Below, one piece after another: positions 7,082 through 14,234 of a stretch of DNA of 16,045 nucleotides. Under the pieces are notes generated by a model. It saw nothing but the letters and a program-made list of their open reading frames with translations, did not search any database and had not been told where the DNA came from. Position numbers and translations under genes: made by a program. Source of the stretch: an uncultured Prevotella sp. (lineage in GTDB: Bacteria; Bacteroidota; Bacteroidia; Bacteroidales; Bacteroidaceae). The first letter of the stretch is position 1. Each line of letters opens with the position of its first letter. The stretch covers positions 1-16,045 of the forward strand of contig CAKQFW010000022.1 of NCBI GenBank assembly GCA_934230965.1, given 5' to 3'.

Positions 7082-8170
7082 TTACACATATTCGTTACCC
7101 TTCTTCATCTGCACTTCGTTCACAAATTTGCGAACCAGCGCCGACGAGTCTTCCTTCTTACATACCAGCAGCACATTGTCTTTTTCGGCCACGATGTAGC
7201 CATCAAGGCCATTGATAACGGCCAGTTTGCCTTTTGGCATCTTGATAACGTTGTTGTGAGCATTGTCTATGATGACGTCGCTGTCAATCACCACGTTGTC
7301 GCCCTCGCCCTTCTGCATAGCTTCGTACAGGCTGTGCCAGGTGCCCAGGTCGGCCCAACCAAAGTCGCAGCGCATCACATATACATTGTCTGAGCGTTCT
7401 AAGATGCCACAGTCGATAGAAATGTTGGGGTATGAGGGAAAGTTGTTATGAATAAATTCGTTCTCCTTCTCAATCGAAAATTCGCTTACGTGGGCATCGA
7501 AGTCGCGTAGCACCACGGGTAGCAACTTTGAGAAACACTCAAAACCGTAGGACACGTTGGTGAGGAAGAGGCCCGTGTTCCAATAAAACTCGCCACTGTT
7601 AACAAACACCTCGGCAAAGTCGCGTTCGGGTTTTTCGGTAAACGACTGCACACGATACACGTTGTTAGCGGCACATTCGCCCAGCTGTATATAGCCGTAG
7701 CCTGGCTCGGGGCGTGTGGGCTTTATGCCCATGGTGAGCACACAGTCGGTTTGGCTTACGAAACGTAAGCCGTCGGTAACGTTCTTTACAAACGTCTCTT
7801 CGTTAAACACCGTCTGGTCGCTGGGCGTGATGATGATGCTGGCCTTGGGGTTCAAGTTCTTAATGCGGTGTATGGCCCAGGCGGCGCTGGGGGCTGTGCT
7901 ACGATATATAGGCTCGGCCATGATGTTGGCATCGGGCAGATCGGGCAGTTGCTCTTTCACCAACTGTGCATAAACGTCATTTGTGTTGACGAGAATATTT
8001 TCTTTGGGCACAATCTTTTCAAAGCGCTCAAAGGTTTGTTGTAGCTGTGTCTTTCCTGTACCGAAGAAATCGATAAACTGTTTGGGGTGCTGCTCGCGGC
8101 TGCAAGGCCACAGGCGGCGTCCTTTTCCTCCTGCAAGGATCACGCAATAGTAGTTTTTTCTATCGTTCAT
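7082..8170 (-). CDS. manC: Mannose-1-phosphate guanylyltransferase
   Basis: A 362-residue nucleotidyltransferase that makes GDP-mannose from mannose-1-phosphate and GTP, feeding GDP-fucose and mannose-containing surface glycans. The signature loop VILAGGKGRRLWPCSREQHP leads into PKQF at about residues 10-32. PSDQ (about 116-119), the PGYGYIQLG block and FTEKPE (about 177-182) follow in the expected order, with NTGLF near 198. The phosphomannose isomerase domain of the longer bifunctional ManC proteins is absent, so this is the short monofunctional form. ATG 8170 is preferred over an in-frame GTG at 8179. A TATATTTG element at 8268-8261 gives an approximately 85-base leader. No other glycan genes are adjacent. 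Confidence 0.93.
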   Translation of the reverse strand: MNDRKNYYCVILAGGKGRRLWPCSREQHPKQFIDFFGTGKTQLQQTFERFEKIVPKENILVNTNDVYAQLVKEQLPDLPDANIMAEPIYRSTAPSAAWAIHRIKNLNPKASIIITPSDQTVFNEETFVKNVTDGLRFVSQTDCVLTMGIKPTRPEPGYGYIQLGECAANNVYRVQSFTEKPERDFAEVFVNSGEFYWNTGLFLTNVSYGFECFSKLLPVVLRDFDAHVSEFSIEKENEFIHNNFPSYPNISIDCGILERSDNVYVMRCDFGWADLGTWHSLYEAMQKGEGDNVVIDSDVIIDNAHNNVIKMPKGKLAVINGLDGYIVAEKDNVLLVCKKEDSSALVRKFVNEVQMKKGNEYV

Positions 8171-8260
8171 GTTATTCACGATGTTTGGTTTTGTTCGGTT
8201 TGAAAGTAGTTTGTCGTGACCTGATGCCGCGACAAGCGCTGGCTTTCGTTCACGAAGTTA

Positions 8261-8268
8261 CAAATATA
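8261..8268 (-). promoter_or_regulatory. Predicted -7 promoter element for manC
   Basis: Minus-strand TATATTTG matches TAnnTTTG. The nearest upstream TTTG is only 12 bases away, so the -33 part is poor. The leader contains a 6-bp inverted repeat, TTGTCG (8211-8216) with CGACAA (8230-8235). Confidence 0.5.
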
Positions 8269-8357
8269 AAACGGCCCAGCCAAAGTTTTATTATTTTTTT
8301 AATGCTAATAAACCTAAACAACCATTTCTTATGCCTTTTTCACCTTTTACAATACAA

Positions 8358-8394
8358 AAGCGCCCGCTGCAATTGTGGGTTGCAACGGGCGCTT
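8358..8394 (-). terminator. Intrinsic terminator of the secreted-protein gene
   Basis: The stem AAGCGCCCG (8358-8366) pairs with CGGGCGCTT (8386-8394). It is extended inward past one mismatch by TGCAA/TTGCA. On the minus strand it is followed by TTTTGTATTG. It lies 57 bases downstream of the stop at 8451 and ahead of the manC promoter, so it separates the two minus-strand units. Confidence 0.8.
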
Positions 8395-8450
8395 GTTATC
8401 GCTTGCCTACGTTAAGAATGGTGTAGGCTTGTTGAGCTATCTTCGTGTCA

Positions 8451-10190
8451 TTACTTCACCATAATCTTCTTCACGCTATCACCGTTCTTCACGATGTAGG
8501 TGCCACGTGTGGCGGGCTTGTTGATGCGCACGCCCGAGAGGGTGTAGTATTCAGCTTCGCCTACGGTAGCGGGCTTCACACTGTTGATGCCTGATGCGTC
8601 GAGCTCGGTCATAGTGATGTTGTCGATCAGAACATCGGTGACGGGGCCTTCGTGACGAATGGCGTCAATCTTGATGCGAATGTTGTTGTTAGCCTTGGTG
8701 TTGAAGATGGGCAGTGTTATCTCCGACCACTGGGGCTCAAACTCCTCTTTCAGTGTCGATGCCCACAGCAGCTCCCATGCGTTGTCGTCGCGGCTTACCC
8801 AAACCTTAATCTCGTTCTTGGTAGCGTCAGAACCCATCTCCCAGAAGTTAAACTTCAGCTCTACGTTGTCGGCACCAGCGGGCTTCACGTGCGGAGAGAT
8901 GAGGCTCTCAGTCTGGCCATCCTCGCTGTGTCCGTAGAACAAGCAGCAAGCCAAGCCACCGTCGTTATCCTGAGGAGCTACTGCCAGATACTTGTCTTCG
9001 GGCAGATAGTAAACAGTGTTGCTTGAATACAGCTGCCATGCCTTATAGGTGTAGTAGGGGTCGTTCTGTGAAGTCTCGGTAGTCCAACCCTTGTGTGTAA
9101 ACTTGCTACCGAAGAACGACTCTTCGAAGGGCAAATCCAGTGCCTTACCAATGGCTACCTGTCCGCTCTCTGCGGGTGTTGCCGACTCGCCTTCTGAGTT
9201 TACAGCCACCAGTTTGTAGGTGATGCTCTCTTCCTCATCGGCCTCGGGGCTATCAGTATAGGTATAGCCGCTGATGTTGGTGGCAGCTATAATCTCAGAC
9301 TTGTCAAGGTAAACGCGTGTCAGCTTATAAGTGGTGTTTTCAGCGTCATAGTCGCCATTGTAGCGGCCACAGAGGGGTTTCTCCCATGTCAGCACCACGT
9401 TGTCGCCTTGGCGCACAGCCTTAAAGTTCTGTGGGGTTTCAGGGGCTACCAGTCCTACGTGTGTTTCGGCCGACTCTTTTATTCCAAGGCCGTTCTTGCC
9501 ACAACGTGCGTAGGCAACATATTGTATTGTCTGGTCCATCTCAGTTACCTCGTGCTTCCAGGTGTAGGTCTGTCCGGCCTTTACGTTCTCAAAGGTGTGT
9601 ACAACCTCATAGCCATCCCATATAGAACCTTTAGTTACATCAATGCATACGCCTTCTGTCAATGGGCTGCCGTCTTTCATCTTGGTAGGAGCGGTAACGC
9701 TGATGTCAACGGAACCTACCTTATAGTTGGCTACCGAAGCGGTAAAGTTAGAAATATTGCCAGGCAGCACACCTGTGTAAACGGTGATAAAGCCGTTTGA
9801 GCTGTTCAAACCGTCAACATATACAGTTAACAGATACTCGTAGTTGCTATCGGCCTCAACGGTTTTGTCGATGTATTTAATCTCACCGCCTACAGTCACG
9901 TCTTTAACGGTAGCAATCTGTTTGGTGTTGTCAAACTTGCCTGAGGGGCGGCGACTAATGGTTACCGAGTCGATGTGTGTCAACTCTTCATACATGTAGC
10001 TCTCCCAATCCATTATGGTGTACTTAGGCGCGGTGGCGGTCAATGTTACCGACTTGTCGGCTGCGTTGTACACAGCGTTCTCGGCAGTGGTACGATCGGG
10101 GTTCAGCGTAATTTTCTGAGTGGTGGCTGTAGCAGTCACACCCCACAGCGCAGTAAGCACTACTGCAAACAGGCGTAAAGTTTTCTTCAT
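8451..10190 (-). CDS. Secreted Fn3-like / jelly-roll surface protein with type IX-like C-terminal tail
   Basis: A 579-residue protein with a clear signal peptide (MKKTLRLFAVVLTALWGVTA, cleavage near residue 23). Three beta-rich modules of fibronectin-III type follow at about 31-145, 146-250 and 251-346; the third is clearest (ETPQNFKAVRQGDNVVLTWEKP ... YTYTDSP ... ITYKLVAVNSEGES). Residues about 352-530 resemble the choice-of-anchor J / cleaved-adhesin jelly roll (GWTTE, ESLISPHV, VELKFNFWEMG, VLIDNITM). The tail (YYTLSGVRINKPATRGTYIVKN ending KKIMVK) resembles the C-terminal sorting domains of the Por/type IX system, in the short form common in Prevotella. I infer surface exposure or secretion; a substrate or adhesin role cannot be assigned. 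It is monocistronic, with a terminator at 8358-8394. Confidence 0.85.
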   Translation of the reverse strand: MKKTLRLFAVVLTALWGVTATATTQKITLNPDRTTAENAVYNAADKSVTLTATAPKYTIMDWESYMYEELTHIDSVTISRRPSGKFDNTKQIATVKDVTVGGEIKYIDKTVEADSNYEYLLTVYVDGLNSSNGFITVYTGVLPGNISNFTASVANYKVGSVDISVTAPTKMKDGSPLTEGVCIDVTKGSIWDGYEVVHTFENVKAGQTYTWKHEVTEMDQTIQYVAYARCGKNGLGIKESAETHVGLVAPETPQNFKAVRQGDNVVLTWEKPLCGRYNGDYDAENTTYKLTRVYLDKSEIIAATNISGYTYTDSPEADEEESITYKLVAVNSEGESATPAESGQVAIGKALDLPFEESFFGSKFTHKGWTTETSQNDPYYTYKAWQLYSSNTVYYLPEDKYLAVAPQDNDGGLACCLFYGHSEDGQTESLISPHVKPAGADNVELKFNFWEMGSDATKNEIKVWVSRDDNAWELLWASTLKEEFEPQWSEITLPIFNTKANNNIRIKIDAIRHEGPVTDVLIDNITMTELDASGINSVKPATVGEAEYYTLSGVRINKPATRGTYIVKNGDSVKKIMVK

Positions 10191-10439
10191 CGTCGTTCTC
10201 TCTTTAAAGTTATTATTGTTTTATTAATTATTTTGAAAAAGTCGCCTCACGTACGATATGTATAATAAATAGGTGTTATTATATATATCTATCTATATTA
10301 TATATCTATATTATATATAGGTGTGCTCAAAAGCTTTTTGATAAGCTATTTTGGCTTTATGGTGGCAAAATTAAAAAAAATATTTGGAACAATAAAGCAA
10401 AAATATACAAAAACGCTTGCCACATTAAAAAATATATTG
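10191..10439. repeat. AT-rich intergenic region with 13-bp tandem repeat
   Basis: There is no gene between the divergent secreted-protein and tRNA genes. The stretch 10258-10320 is almost pure A/T. It contains two perfect adjacent copies of CTATATTATATAT (10293-10305 and 10306-10318), preceded by a partial CTAT. Minus-strand matches to TAnnTTTG at 10373-10366 and 10405-10398 are possible promoters for the secreted-protein gene, but they are weak in such AT-rich sequence. Confidence 0.6.
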
Positions 10440-10447
10440 TACCTTTG
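10440..10447 (+). promoter_or_regulatory. Predicted -7 promoter element for tRNA-Leu
   Basis: TACCTTTGCAC matches TAnnTTTG, with a partial -33 element (TTG at 10417-10419) 20 bases upstream. It lies 10 bases before the tRNA 5' end. Confidence 0.7.
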
Positions 10448-10457
10448 CACCCGCAAT

Positions 10458-10539
10458 GCCCAGATGGCGGAATCGGTAGACGCGCTGGTCTCAAACACCA
10501 GTGGAGCAATCCGTCCCGGTTCGACCCCGGGTCTGGGTA
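10458..10539 (+). tRNA. tRNA-Leu (anticodon CAA)
   Basis: The acceptor arm GCCCAGA pairs with TCTGGGT (10532-10538), allowing G-U at the terminal pair, and A10539 is the discriminator. The anticodon stem CTGGT/ACCAG encloses the loop CTCAAAC, giving anticodon CAA (reads UUG). A long class II variable arm (GGA, loop, TCC) and the T-arm CCCGG TTCGACC CCGGG identify a leucine tRNA. CCA is not encoded. It has its own promoter and terminator. Confidence 0.95.
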
Positions 10540-10558
10540 CAGTAAATAAAGTAATATG

Positions 10559-10597
10559 CGCTTGTAAGTGAATAGCTTACAAGCGTTTTTCGTTTTT
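10559..10597 (+). terminator. Intrinsic terminator of tRNA-Leu
   Basis: CGCTTGTAAG (10559-10568) pairs perfectly with CTTACAAGCG (10576-10585) across a 7-base loop, followed by TTTTTCGTTTTT. Confidence 0.92.
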
Positions 10598-10656
10598 GGG
10601 GGTGTGCTAAAGGTGTACTGTTGGTGAACCCCGATTTGCGTAGTTTAGTATCAAAA

Positions 10657-10739
10657 ATCCCTCAATGAGGGATAAAAATGCTTAAAAACGTCCCTCAATG
10701 AGGGATGTTTTTAGTGGTATTCGTCCCTCAATGAGGGAT
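10657..10739. repeat. Three identical palindromes at exact 33-bp spacing, upstream of the ATPase gene
   Basis: TCCCTCAATGAGGGA, a perfect dyad about a central A, occurs at 10658-10672, 10691-10705 and 10724-10738. The centres are 10665, 10698 and 10731, exactly 33 bases apart, with two 18-base spacers of unrelated sequence. Each copy is followed by T. The third copy falls just upstream of the -7 element of the ATPase promoter, in the -33 to -7 spacer. The second copy is extended by flanking A5C/GT5 into a longer hairpin (10683-10713). The layout suggests a phased operator array. Confidence 0.85.
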
Positions 10740-10745
10740 TTTTTG

Positions 10746-10753
10746 TATATTTG
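10746..10753 (+). promoter_or_regulatory. Predicted -7 promoter element for the ATPase gene
   Basis: TATATTTGCAG matches TAnnTTTG and lies 37 bases before ATG 10790. The expected -33 position (about 10720-10723, TTCG) immediately precedes the third palindrome, so a protein bound there should block RNA polymerase. Confidence 0.65.
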
Positions 10754-10789
10754 CAGTGTGACAATAACAAATCTTTATACGAAACGACA

Positions 10790-11959
10790 ATGATAGATAA
10801 TTCTTTATACGAGTATTCGCATGAGCTGCAGAAGCGTGTCCCATTAGATTTCGTCAGATATAGATATGATGATATCAATTGGGATAGCCAGTTGGTGGGA
10901 ATAATAGGACCACGCGGTGTGGGAAAGTCGACCATGCTATTGCAGCGTATCAAACAATCTACAGAAGGACATCATCTATATGTCTCTGCTGATATCATCT
11001 ATTTTACCACCCACTCTTTGGTTGATTTAGCCAATGATTTTATCAAAGAGGGCGGTACACACCTTTATATAGATGAGATACATAAGTATGTAGGTTGGAG
11101 CCGAGAGTTGAAACAGATATACGATATGCATCCATTGCTTCATGTCGTTTTCACGGGCTCTTCTGTTCTTGATATAAAGCGAGGTGAGGCCGACCTCAGT
11201 CGTCGCGCCTTGATGTATATGATGCAAGGCCTTTCGTTTAGAGAGTATCTTCATCTTTTTCATGGCATCAAGAGTCGTGCGTTCACTTTCGATGAGATAC
11301 TCAATCATCAGGTTCAGGTTCCTGAGGTAGAGCATCCGTTGCCACTTTTCCGCAATTATCTAAGTCGTGGCTATTATCCTTTTGCTGTACAAGGCGATTT
11401 TGCCCAGCGCTTGTTGCAAGTGGTCGACCAAACAGTAGACGTTGATATTCCGCAATATGCCGATATGAAGGCATCAACGGCGCGCAAGTTAAAGCGTATG
11501 CTTGTTATTATTTCTGAATTGGCACCGTATAAGCCAAGCATGGAAAACCTTGCAACCAAGATAGGCGTAAGCAAAAATAATGTGCCCGATTATCTTGTCT
11601 TTCTTGAACGAGCTGGTATGTTAGGCCTGTTGAGAGACAATACAGTAGGACTACGAAATTTAGGCAAGGTAGAAAAAGTGTATGTTGATAATCCCAATTT
11701 GATGTCGATACTTACGCCTTCGCCTAATATAGGAAACGTGAGAGAAACGTTTTTTTATAACCAGATGCGCGTGAAGCAAGATATCACTTCTTCAAAAGTG
11801 TCTGATTTTACCATCAATGGTTATACCTTTGAGATAGGTGGCCATAAGAAAGGTAAGAAGCAGATAGAGGATGTGAAAGATGGGCGTGTGGTAAGAGACG
11901 ATATCGAAACGGGTCACGGTATCATCATACCATTATGGTATTTTGGCATGAATTATTAA
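10790..11959 (+). CDS. AAA family ATPase with winged helix and DUF4143-like C-terminus
   Basis: A 389-residue protein of the AAA_14/DUF4143 type (COG1373-like). Walker A is GPRGVGKST at residues 40-48, Walker B is LYIDEIH at 92-98 (D95, E96), and sensor 1 is FTGSS at 121-125. The LSFREYL segment typical of the family is at 148-154. A winged-helix-like region lies at about 249-282 (MENLATKIGVSKNNVPDYLV). The C-terminal domain (GNVRETFFYNQM at 315-326, then DFTINGYTFEIGGHKKGKKQ) resembles the restriction-endonuclease-like DUF4143 fold. The biological role of this family is largely unknown. ATG 10790 is chosen because the upstream in-frame TTG at 10751 lies inside the promoter. By eye it is more AT-rich than yicC-gmk-nadD, and it sits downstream of a tRNA gene, which suggests acquisition. 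It is monocistronic, with a phased palindrome array at its promoter. Confidence 0.9.
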   Translation: MIDNSLYEYSHELQKRVPLDFVRYRYDDINWDSQLVGIIGPRGVGKSTMLLQRIKQSTEGHHLYVSADIIYFTTHSLVDLANDFIKEGGTHLYIDEIHKYVGWSRELKQIYDMHPLLHVVFTGSSVLDIKRGEADLSRRALMYMMQGLSFREYLHLFHGIKSRAFTFDEILNHQVQVPEVEHPLPLFRNYLSRGYYPFAVQGDFAQRLLQVVDQTVDVDIPQYADMKASTARKLKRMLVIISELAPYKPSMENLATKIGVSKNNVPDYLVFLERAGMLGLLRDNTVGLRNLGKVEKVYVDNPNLMSILTPSPNIGNVRETFFYNQMRVKQDITSSKVSDFTINGYTFEIGGHKKGKKQIEDVKDGRVVRDDIETGHGIIIPLWYFGMNY

Positions 11960-12031
11960 CACAGGTATCGCTTGCCTATCGCGTCCTGATACCGAACAAG
12001 TAGGCATGTTTTACAAGAGACGGAGATATTT

Positions 12032-12063
12032 TTTGCACATCTCGTCTGAAAAGTGTACTTTTG
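12032..12063 (+). promoter_or_regulatory. Promoter of the yicC-gmk-nadD operon
   Basis: TTTG at 12032-12035 and TACTTTTG at 12056-12063 are 20 bases apart, a good match to the Bacteroidetes -33/-7 pair. The -33 element lies in the loop of an imperfect inverted repeat (AGACGGAGAT at 12018-12027 with ATCTCGTCT at 12039-12047). The leader is about 85 bases. Confidence 0.75.
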
Positions 12064-12153
12064 CACTCATAAGTCTTCAAGCCTGCCGCAGCATGAGATA
12101 TTGCCGACAAGCAGCTGGCTTGCAGACCGACACCTAAAACGTTTTATAGAGAT

Positions 12154-13029
12154 ATGATACAGTCGATGACTGGTTACGGCAAGTCGGTCGTAACCTACAA
12201 TGGAAAAAAAATTAACGTAGAGGTAAAGTCGCTGAACAGTAAGGCGCTCGACCTGTCTACACGTATTGCTCCCCTCTACCGCGAGAAGGAGATGGAGATC
12301 AGACAAATCATTACGGCCAAGCTGTTGCGCGGCAAGGTCGACTTTGCCATCTGGATAGACAAAGATGCATCGGTAGACGCCGCCCCCATCAACACCGCCC
12401 TGGTGGCCAACTACTATCAGCAGATTAGCGACATTGCCGAGAAGACCGGCATACCCGCACCTACCGACTGGTTTACGCTGTTGCTGCGCATGCCCGACGT
12501 TACCACGCGCACCGAGACCGAGTGCTTGACCGACGAAGAGTGGGCTGTTGCTCGCGCCGCCGTTGAAGAGGCCGTTGACAAGTTGGTCGACTTCCGCAAG
12601 CAAGAGGGTGCCGCTCTTCAGAAGAAGTTTACTGAGAAGATTGACAACATCGAGCAGTTGCTGCACAGCATTGAGCCTTGGGAGAAAGCCCGTGTTGAGA
12701 AGATACGTGCCCGCATTGTTGATGGCCTGAAGAGCATACCCGACGTAGAGTATGACAAGAACCGCCTTGAGCAAGAGTTGATTTATTATATTGAGAAACT
12801 CGACATCAGTGAAGAGAAGCAGCGCTTGGCTAACCACCTGAAATACTTCCGCGAAACCTTGCAAGAGGCTTGCGGACAGGGCAAGAAGTTGGGCTTCATT
12901 GCACAAGAGATGGGACGCGAAATCAACACCACTGGCTCGAAGAGCAACCAGGCCGAGATGCAGAACATCGTGGTGAAGATGAAAGACGAGTTGGAACAAA
13001 TTAAAGAACAAGTGCTGAACGCGCTGTAA
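12154..13029 (+). CDS. yicC: YicC family endoribonuclease-like protein
   Basis: A 291-residue protein of normal family length. The N-terminus MIQSMTGYGKS, followed by VEVKSLNSKALDLSTRI, is diagnostic of YicC_N. The C-terminal DUF1732 block ends EMGREINTTGSKSNQAEMQN and then VVKMKDELEQIKEQVLN. E. coli YicC has been linked to RNA cleavage and to turnover of the small RNA RyhB; the target in this organism is unknown. The central part is rich in acidic and coiled-coil-like sequence. It is the first gene of an operon with gmk, whose ATG begins 38 bases after its stop. A well-formed promoter lies about 90-120 bases upstream of the start. Confidence 0.94.
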   Translation: MIQSMTGYGKSVVTYNGKKINVEVKSLNSKALDLSTRIAPLYREKEMEIRQIITAKLLRGKVDFAIWIDKDASVDAAPINTALVANYYQQISDIAEKTGIPAPTDWFTLLLRMPDVTTRTETECLTDEEWAVARAAVEEAVDKLVDFRKQEGAALQKKFTEKIDNIEQLLHSIEPWEKARVEKIRARIVDGLKSIPDVEYDKNRLEQELIYYIEKLDISEEKQRLANHLKYFRETLQEACGQGKKLGFIAQEMGREINTTGSKSNQAEMQNIVVKMKDELEQIKEQVLNAL

Positions 13030-13067
13030 CCCACCCAACATTATTGTTTGAGGCATTAGAACATAAT

Positions 13068-13637
13068 ATGGAAAGAAAACTTTTAATCTTCTCTGCTCCC
13101 AGTGGCAGCGGAAAAAGCACTATCATTAACTGGCTGATGCAGCACCCTGATCTGCACCTGGCCTTCTCAATATCATGCACCAGCCGTGCACCGCGTGGCA
13201 CCGAGCAAAACGGCGTTGAATATTTCTTCCTCACGCCTGAAGAGTTTCGCGAGCGCATTGCCAACAACGAGTTTCTTGAATATGAAGAGGTGTATAAAGA
13301 TCGCTTCTATGGCACACTGAAGCAGCAGGTAGAAAACCAGTTGCAGAAGGGCGAGAACGTCGTGTTCGACCTCGATGTGAAGGGTGGTTGCAACATTAAA
13401 CGCTTTTATGGCGACCGCGCCTTGAGCATCTTCATACAGCCACCATCAATCGACGCCCTGCGCCAGCGCCTGGTAGGCCGCGCCACCGATGCCCCCGAGG
13501 TGATTGAAGACCGCTTGGCTCGCGCCTCATACGAGCTTACCTTTGCGCCGCAGTTTGACCGCGTAGTGGTGAACGACGACCTCGACAAGGCCAAGGCTGA
13601 GACGCTGGCCATTGTGCGCGAGTTTTTAAATGTATAA
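13068..13637 (+). CDS. gmk: Guanylate kinase
   Basis: A 189-residue enzyme converting GMP and ATP to GDP and ADP in the cytoplasm, needed for GTP and dGTP supply. The P-loop SAPSGSGKST is at residues 9-18. The GMP-binding region follows (SCTSRAPRGTEQNGVEYFFLTPEEF, then FLEYEEVYKDRFYGT). The FDLDVKGGCNIK segment and the lid (RLVGRATDAPEVIEDRLARA) are in order. ATG 13068 puts the P-loop at the usual distance from the N-terminus; an in-frame TTG at 13044 is unlikely. It lies between yicC and nadD in the same orientation with short gaps (38 and 15 bases), an arrangement I regard as common in Bacteroidetes. Confidence 0.97.
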   Translation: MERKLLIFSAPSGSGKSTIINWLMQHPDLHLAFSISCTSRAPRGTEQNGVEYFFLTPEEFRERIANNEFLEYEEVYKDRFYGTLKQQVENQLQKGENVVFDLDVKGGCNIKRFYGDRALSIFIQPPSIDALRQRLVGRATDAPEVIEDRLARASYELTFAPQFDRVVVNDDLDKAKAETLAIVREFLNV

Positions 13638-13652
13638 CTGCCTCACACCCCC

Positions 13653-14234
13653 ATGAACCGAAAAATAAGGACGGGCATCTACGGAGGCTCGTTTAACCCT
13701 ATACACAACGGACATATCGCGTTGGCTCGACACCTGTTGCAGGAGGCCGAGCTCGACGAGATATGGTTTGTGGTGTCGCCTCAAAACCCGTTTAAAGTGC
13801 AGCAGCAATTGCTGGCCGACGATAAACGGCTGCTGTTGGTGCGCAAGGCGTTGGCGCCATACCCACAGCTGGTGGCTTCTGATTTTGAATTTTCCCTGCC
13901 ACGCCCCTCATATATGTGGCACACGCTTCAGGGCATGAGCGCCCAGTGGCCCGACCGCGAGTTGCACCTCATTATTGGTGCCGACAACTGGCTCTGCTTT
14001 GACCGCTGGTATCATGCCGACGATATTCGTAGCACCTATCCCATCATTATTTATCCACGTCAGGGTTACGACATTGTGCCCTCAGCCCTGCCACAAGGTG
14101 TGCGCCTGGTAAACACGCCACTGTATAACGTGAGCAGCACCGAGATACGTGCCGATGTTGCTGCGGGGCGCGACATCAGCAGCAAGGTGCCCAGCACGAT
14201 ATTAAGTGAAGTAGAAAAGGAATTTAGCAGATAA
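13653..14234 (+). CDS. nadD: Nicotinate-nucleotide adenylyltransferase
   Basis: A 193-residue enzyme that adenylates nicotinate mononucleotide to deamido-NAD, a step of NAD synthesis shared by the de novo and salvage routes. The nucleotidyltransferase motif GGSFNPIHNGH is at residues 11-21, the substrate-binding GADNW at 109-113, and the C-terminal SSTEIR at 161-166, all canonical for NadD. The start follows the gmk stop by 15 bases; no internal promoter is seen. The last 11 bases overlap the convergent lrgB gene, and no intrinsic terminator separates the two, so transcripts probably overlap. Confidence 0.97.
   Translation: MNRKIRTGIYGGSFNPIHNGHIALARHLLQEAELDEIWFVVSPQNPFKVQQQLLADDKRLLLVRKALAPYPQLVASDFEFSLPRPSYMWHTLQGMSAQWPDRELHLIIGADNWLCFDRWYHADDIRSTYPIIIYPRQGYDIVPSALPQGVRLVNTPLYNVSSTEIRADVAAGRDISSKVPSTILSEVEKEFSR

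Noticed and set aside
7082..8170. Bifunctional ManC with phosphomannose isomerase domain
   Set aside because: The protein ends after 362 residues, without the cupin-type isomerase domain of the longer forms.
10458..10541. tRNA-Leu as an attachment site of an integrated element
   Set aside because: No duplicated tRNA 3' end and no integrase are visible in the window; it is kept only as a low-interest comparison to make.
10323..10571. 82-codon plus-strand frame
   Set aside because: It reads straight through the tRNA-Leu promoter and gene, so it cannot be a normal protein-coding gene.
10657..10739. Mini CRISPR array
   Set aside because: The repeats are only 15-17 bases and fully palindromic, spacers are 18 bases, there are just three copies, no cas genes are near, and the last copy is embedded in a promoter. 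An operator array fits better.
12067..13056. 329-codon minus-strand frame
   Set aside because: It is fully opposite yicC, which has diagnostic N- and C-terminal motifs; it is a shadow frame.
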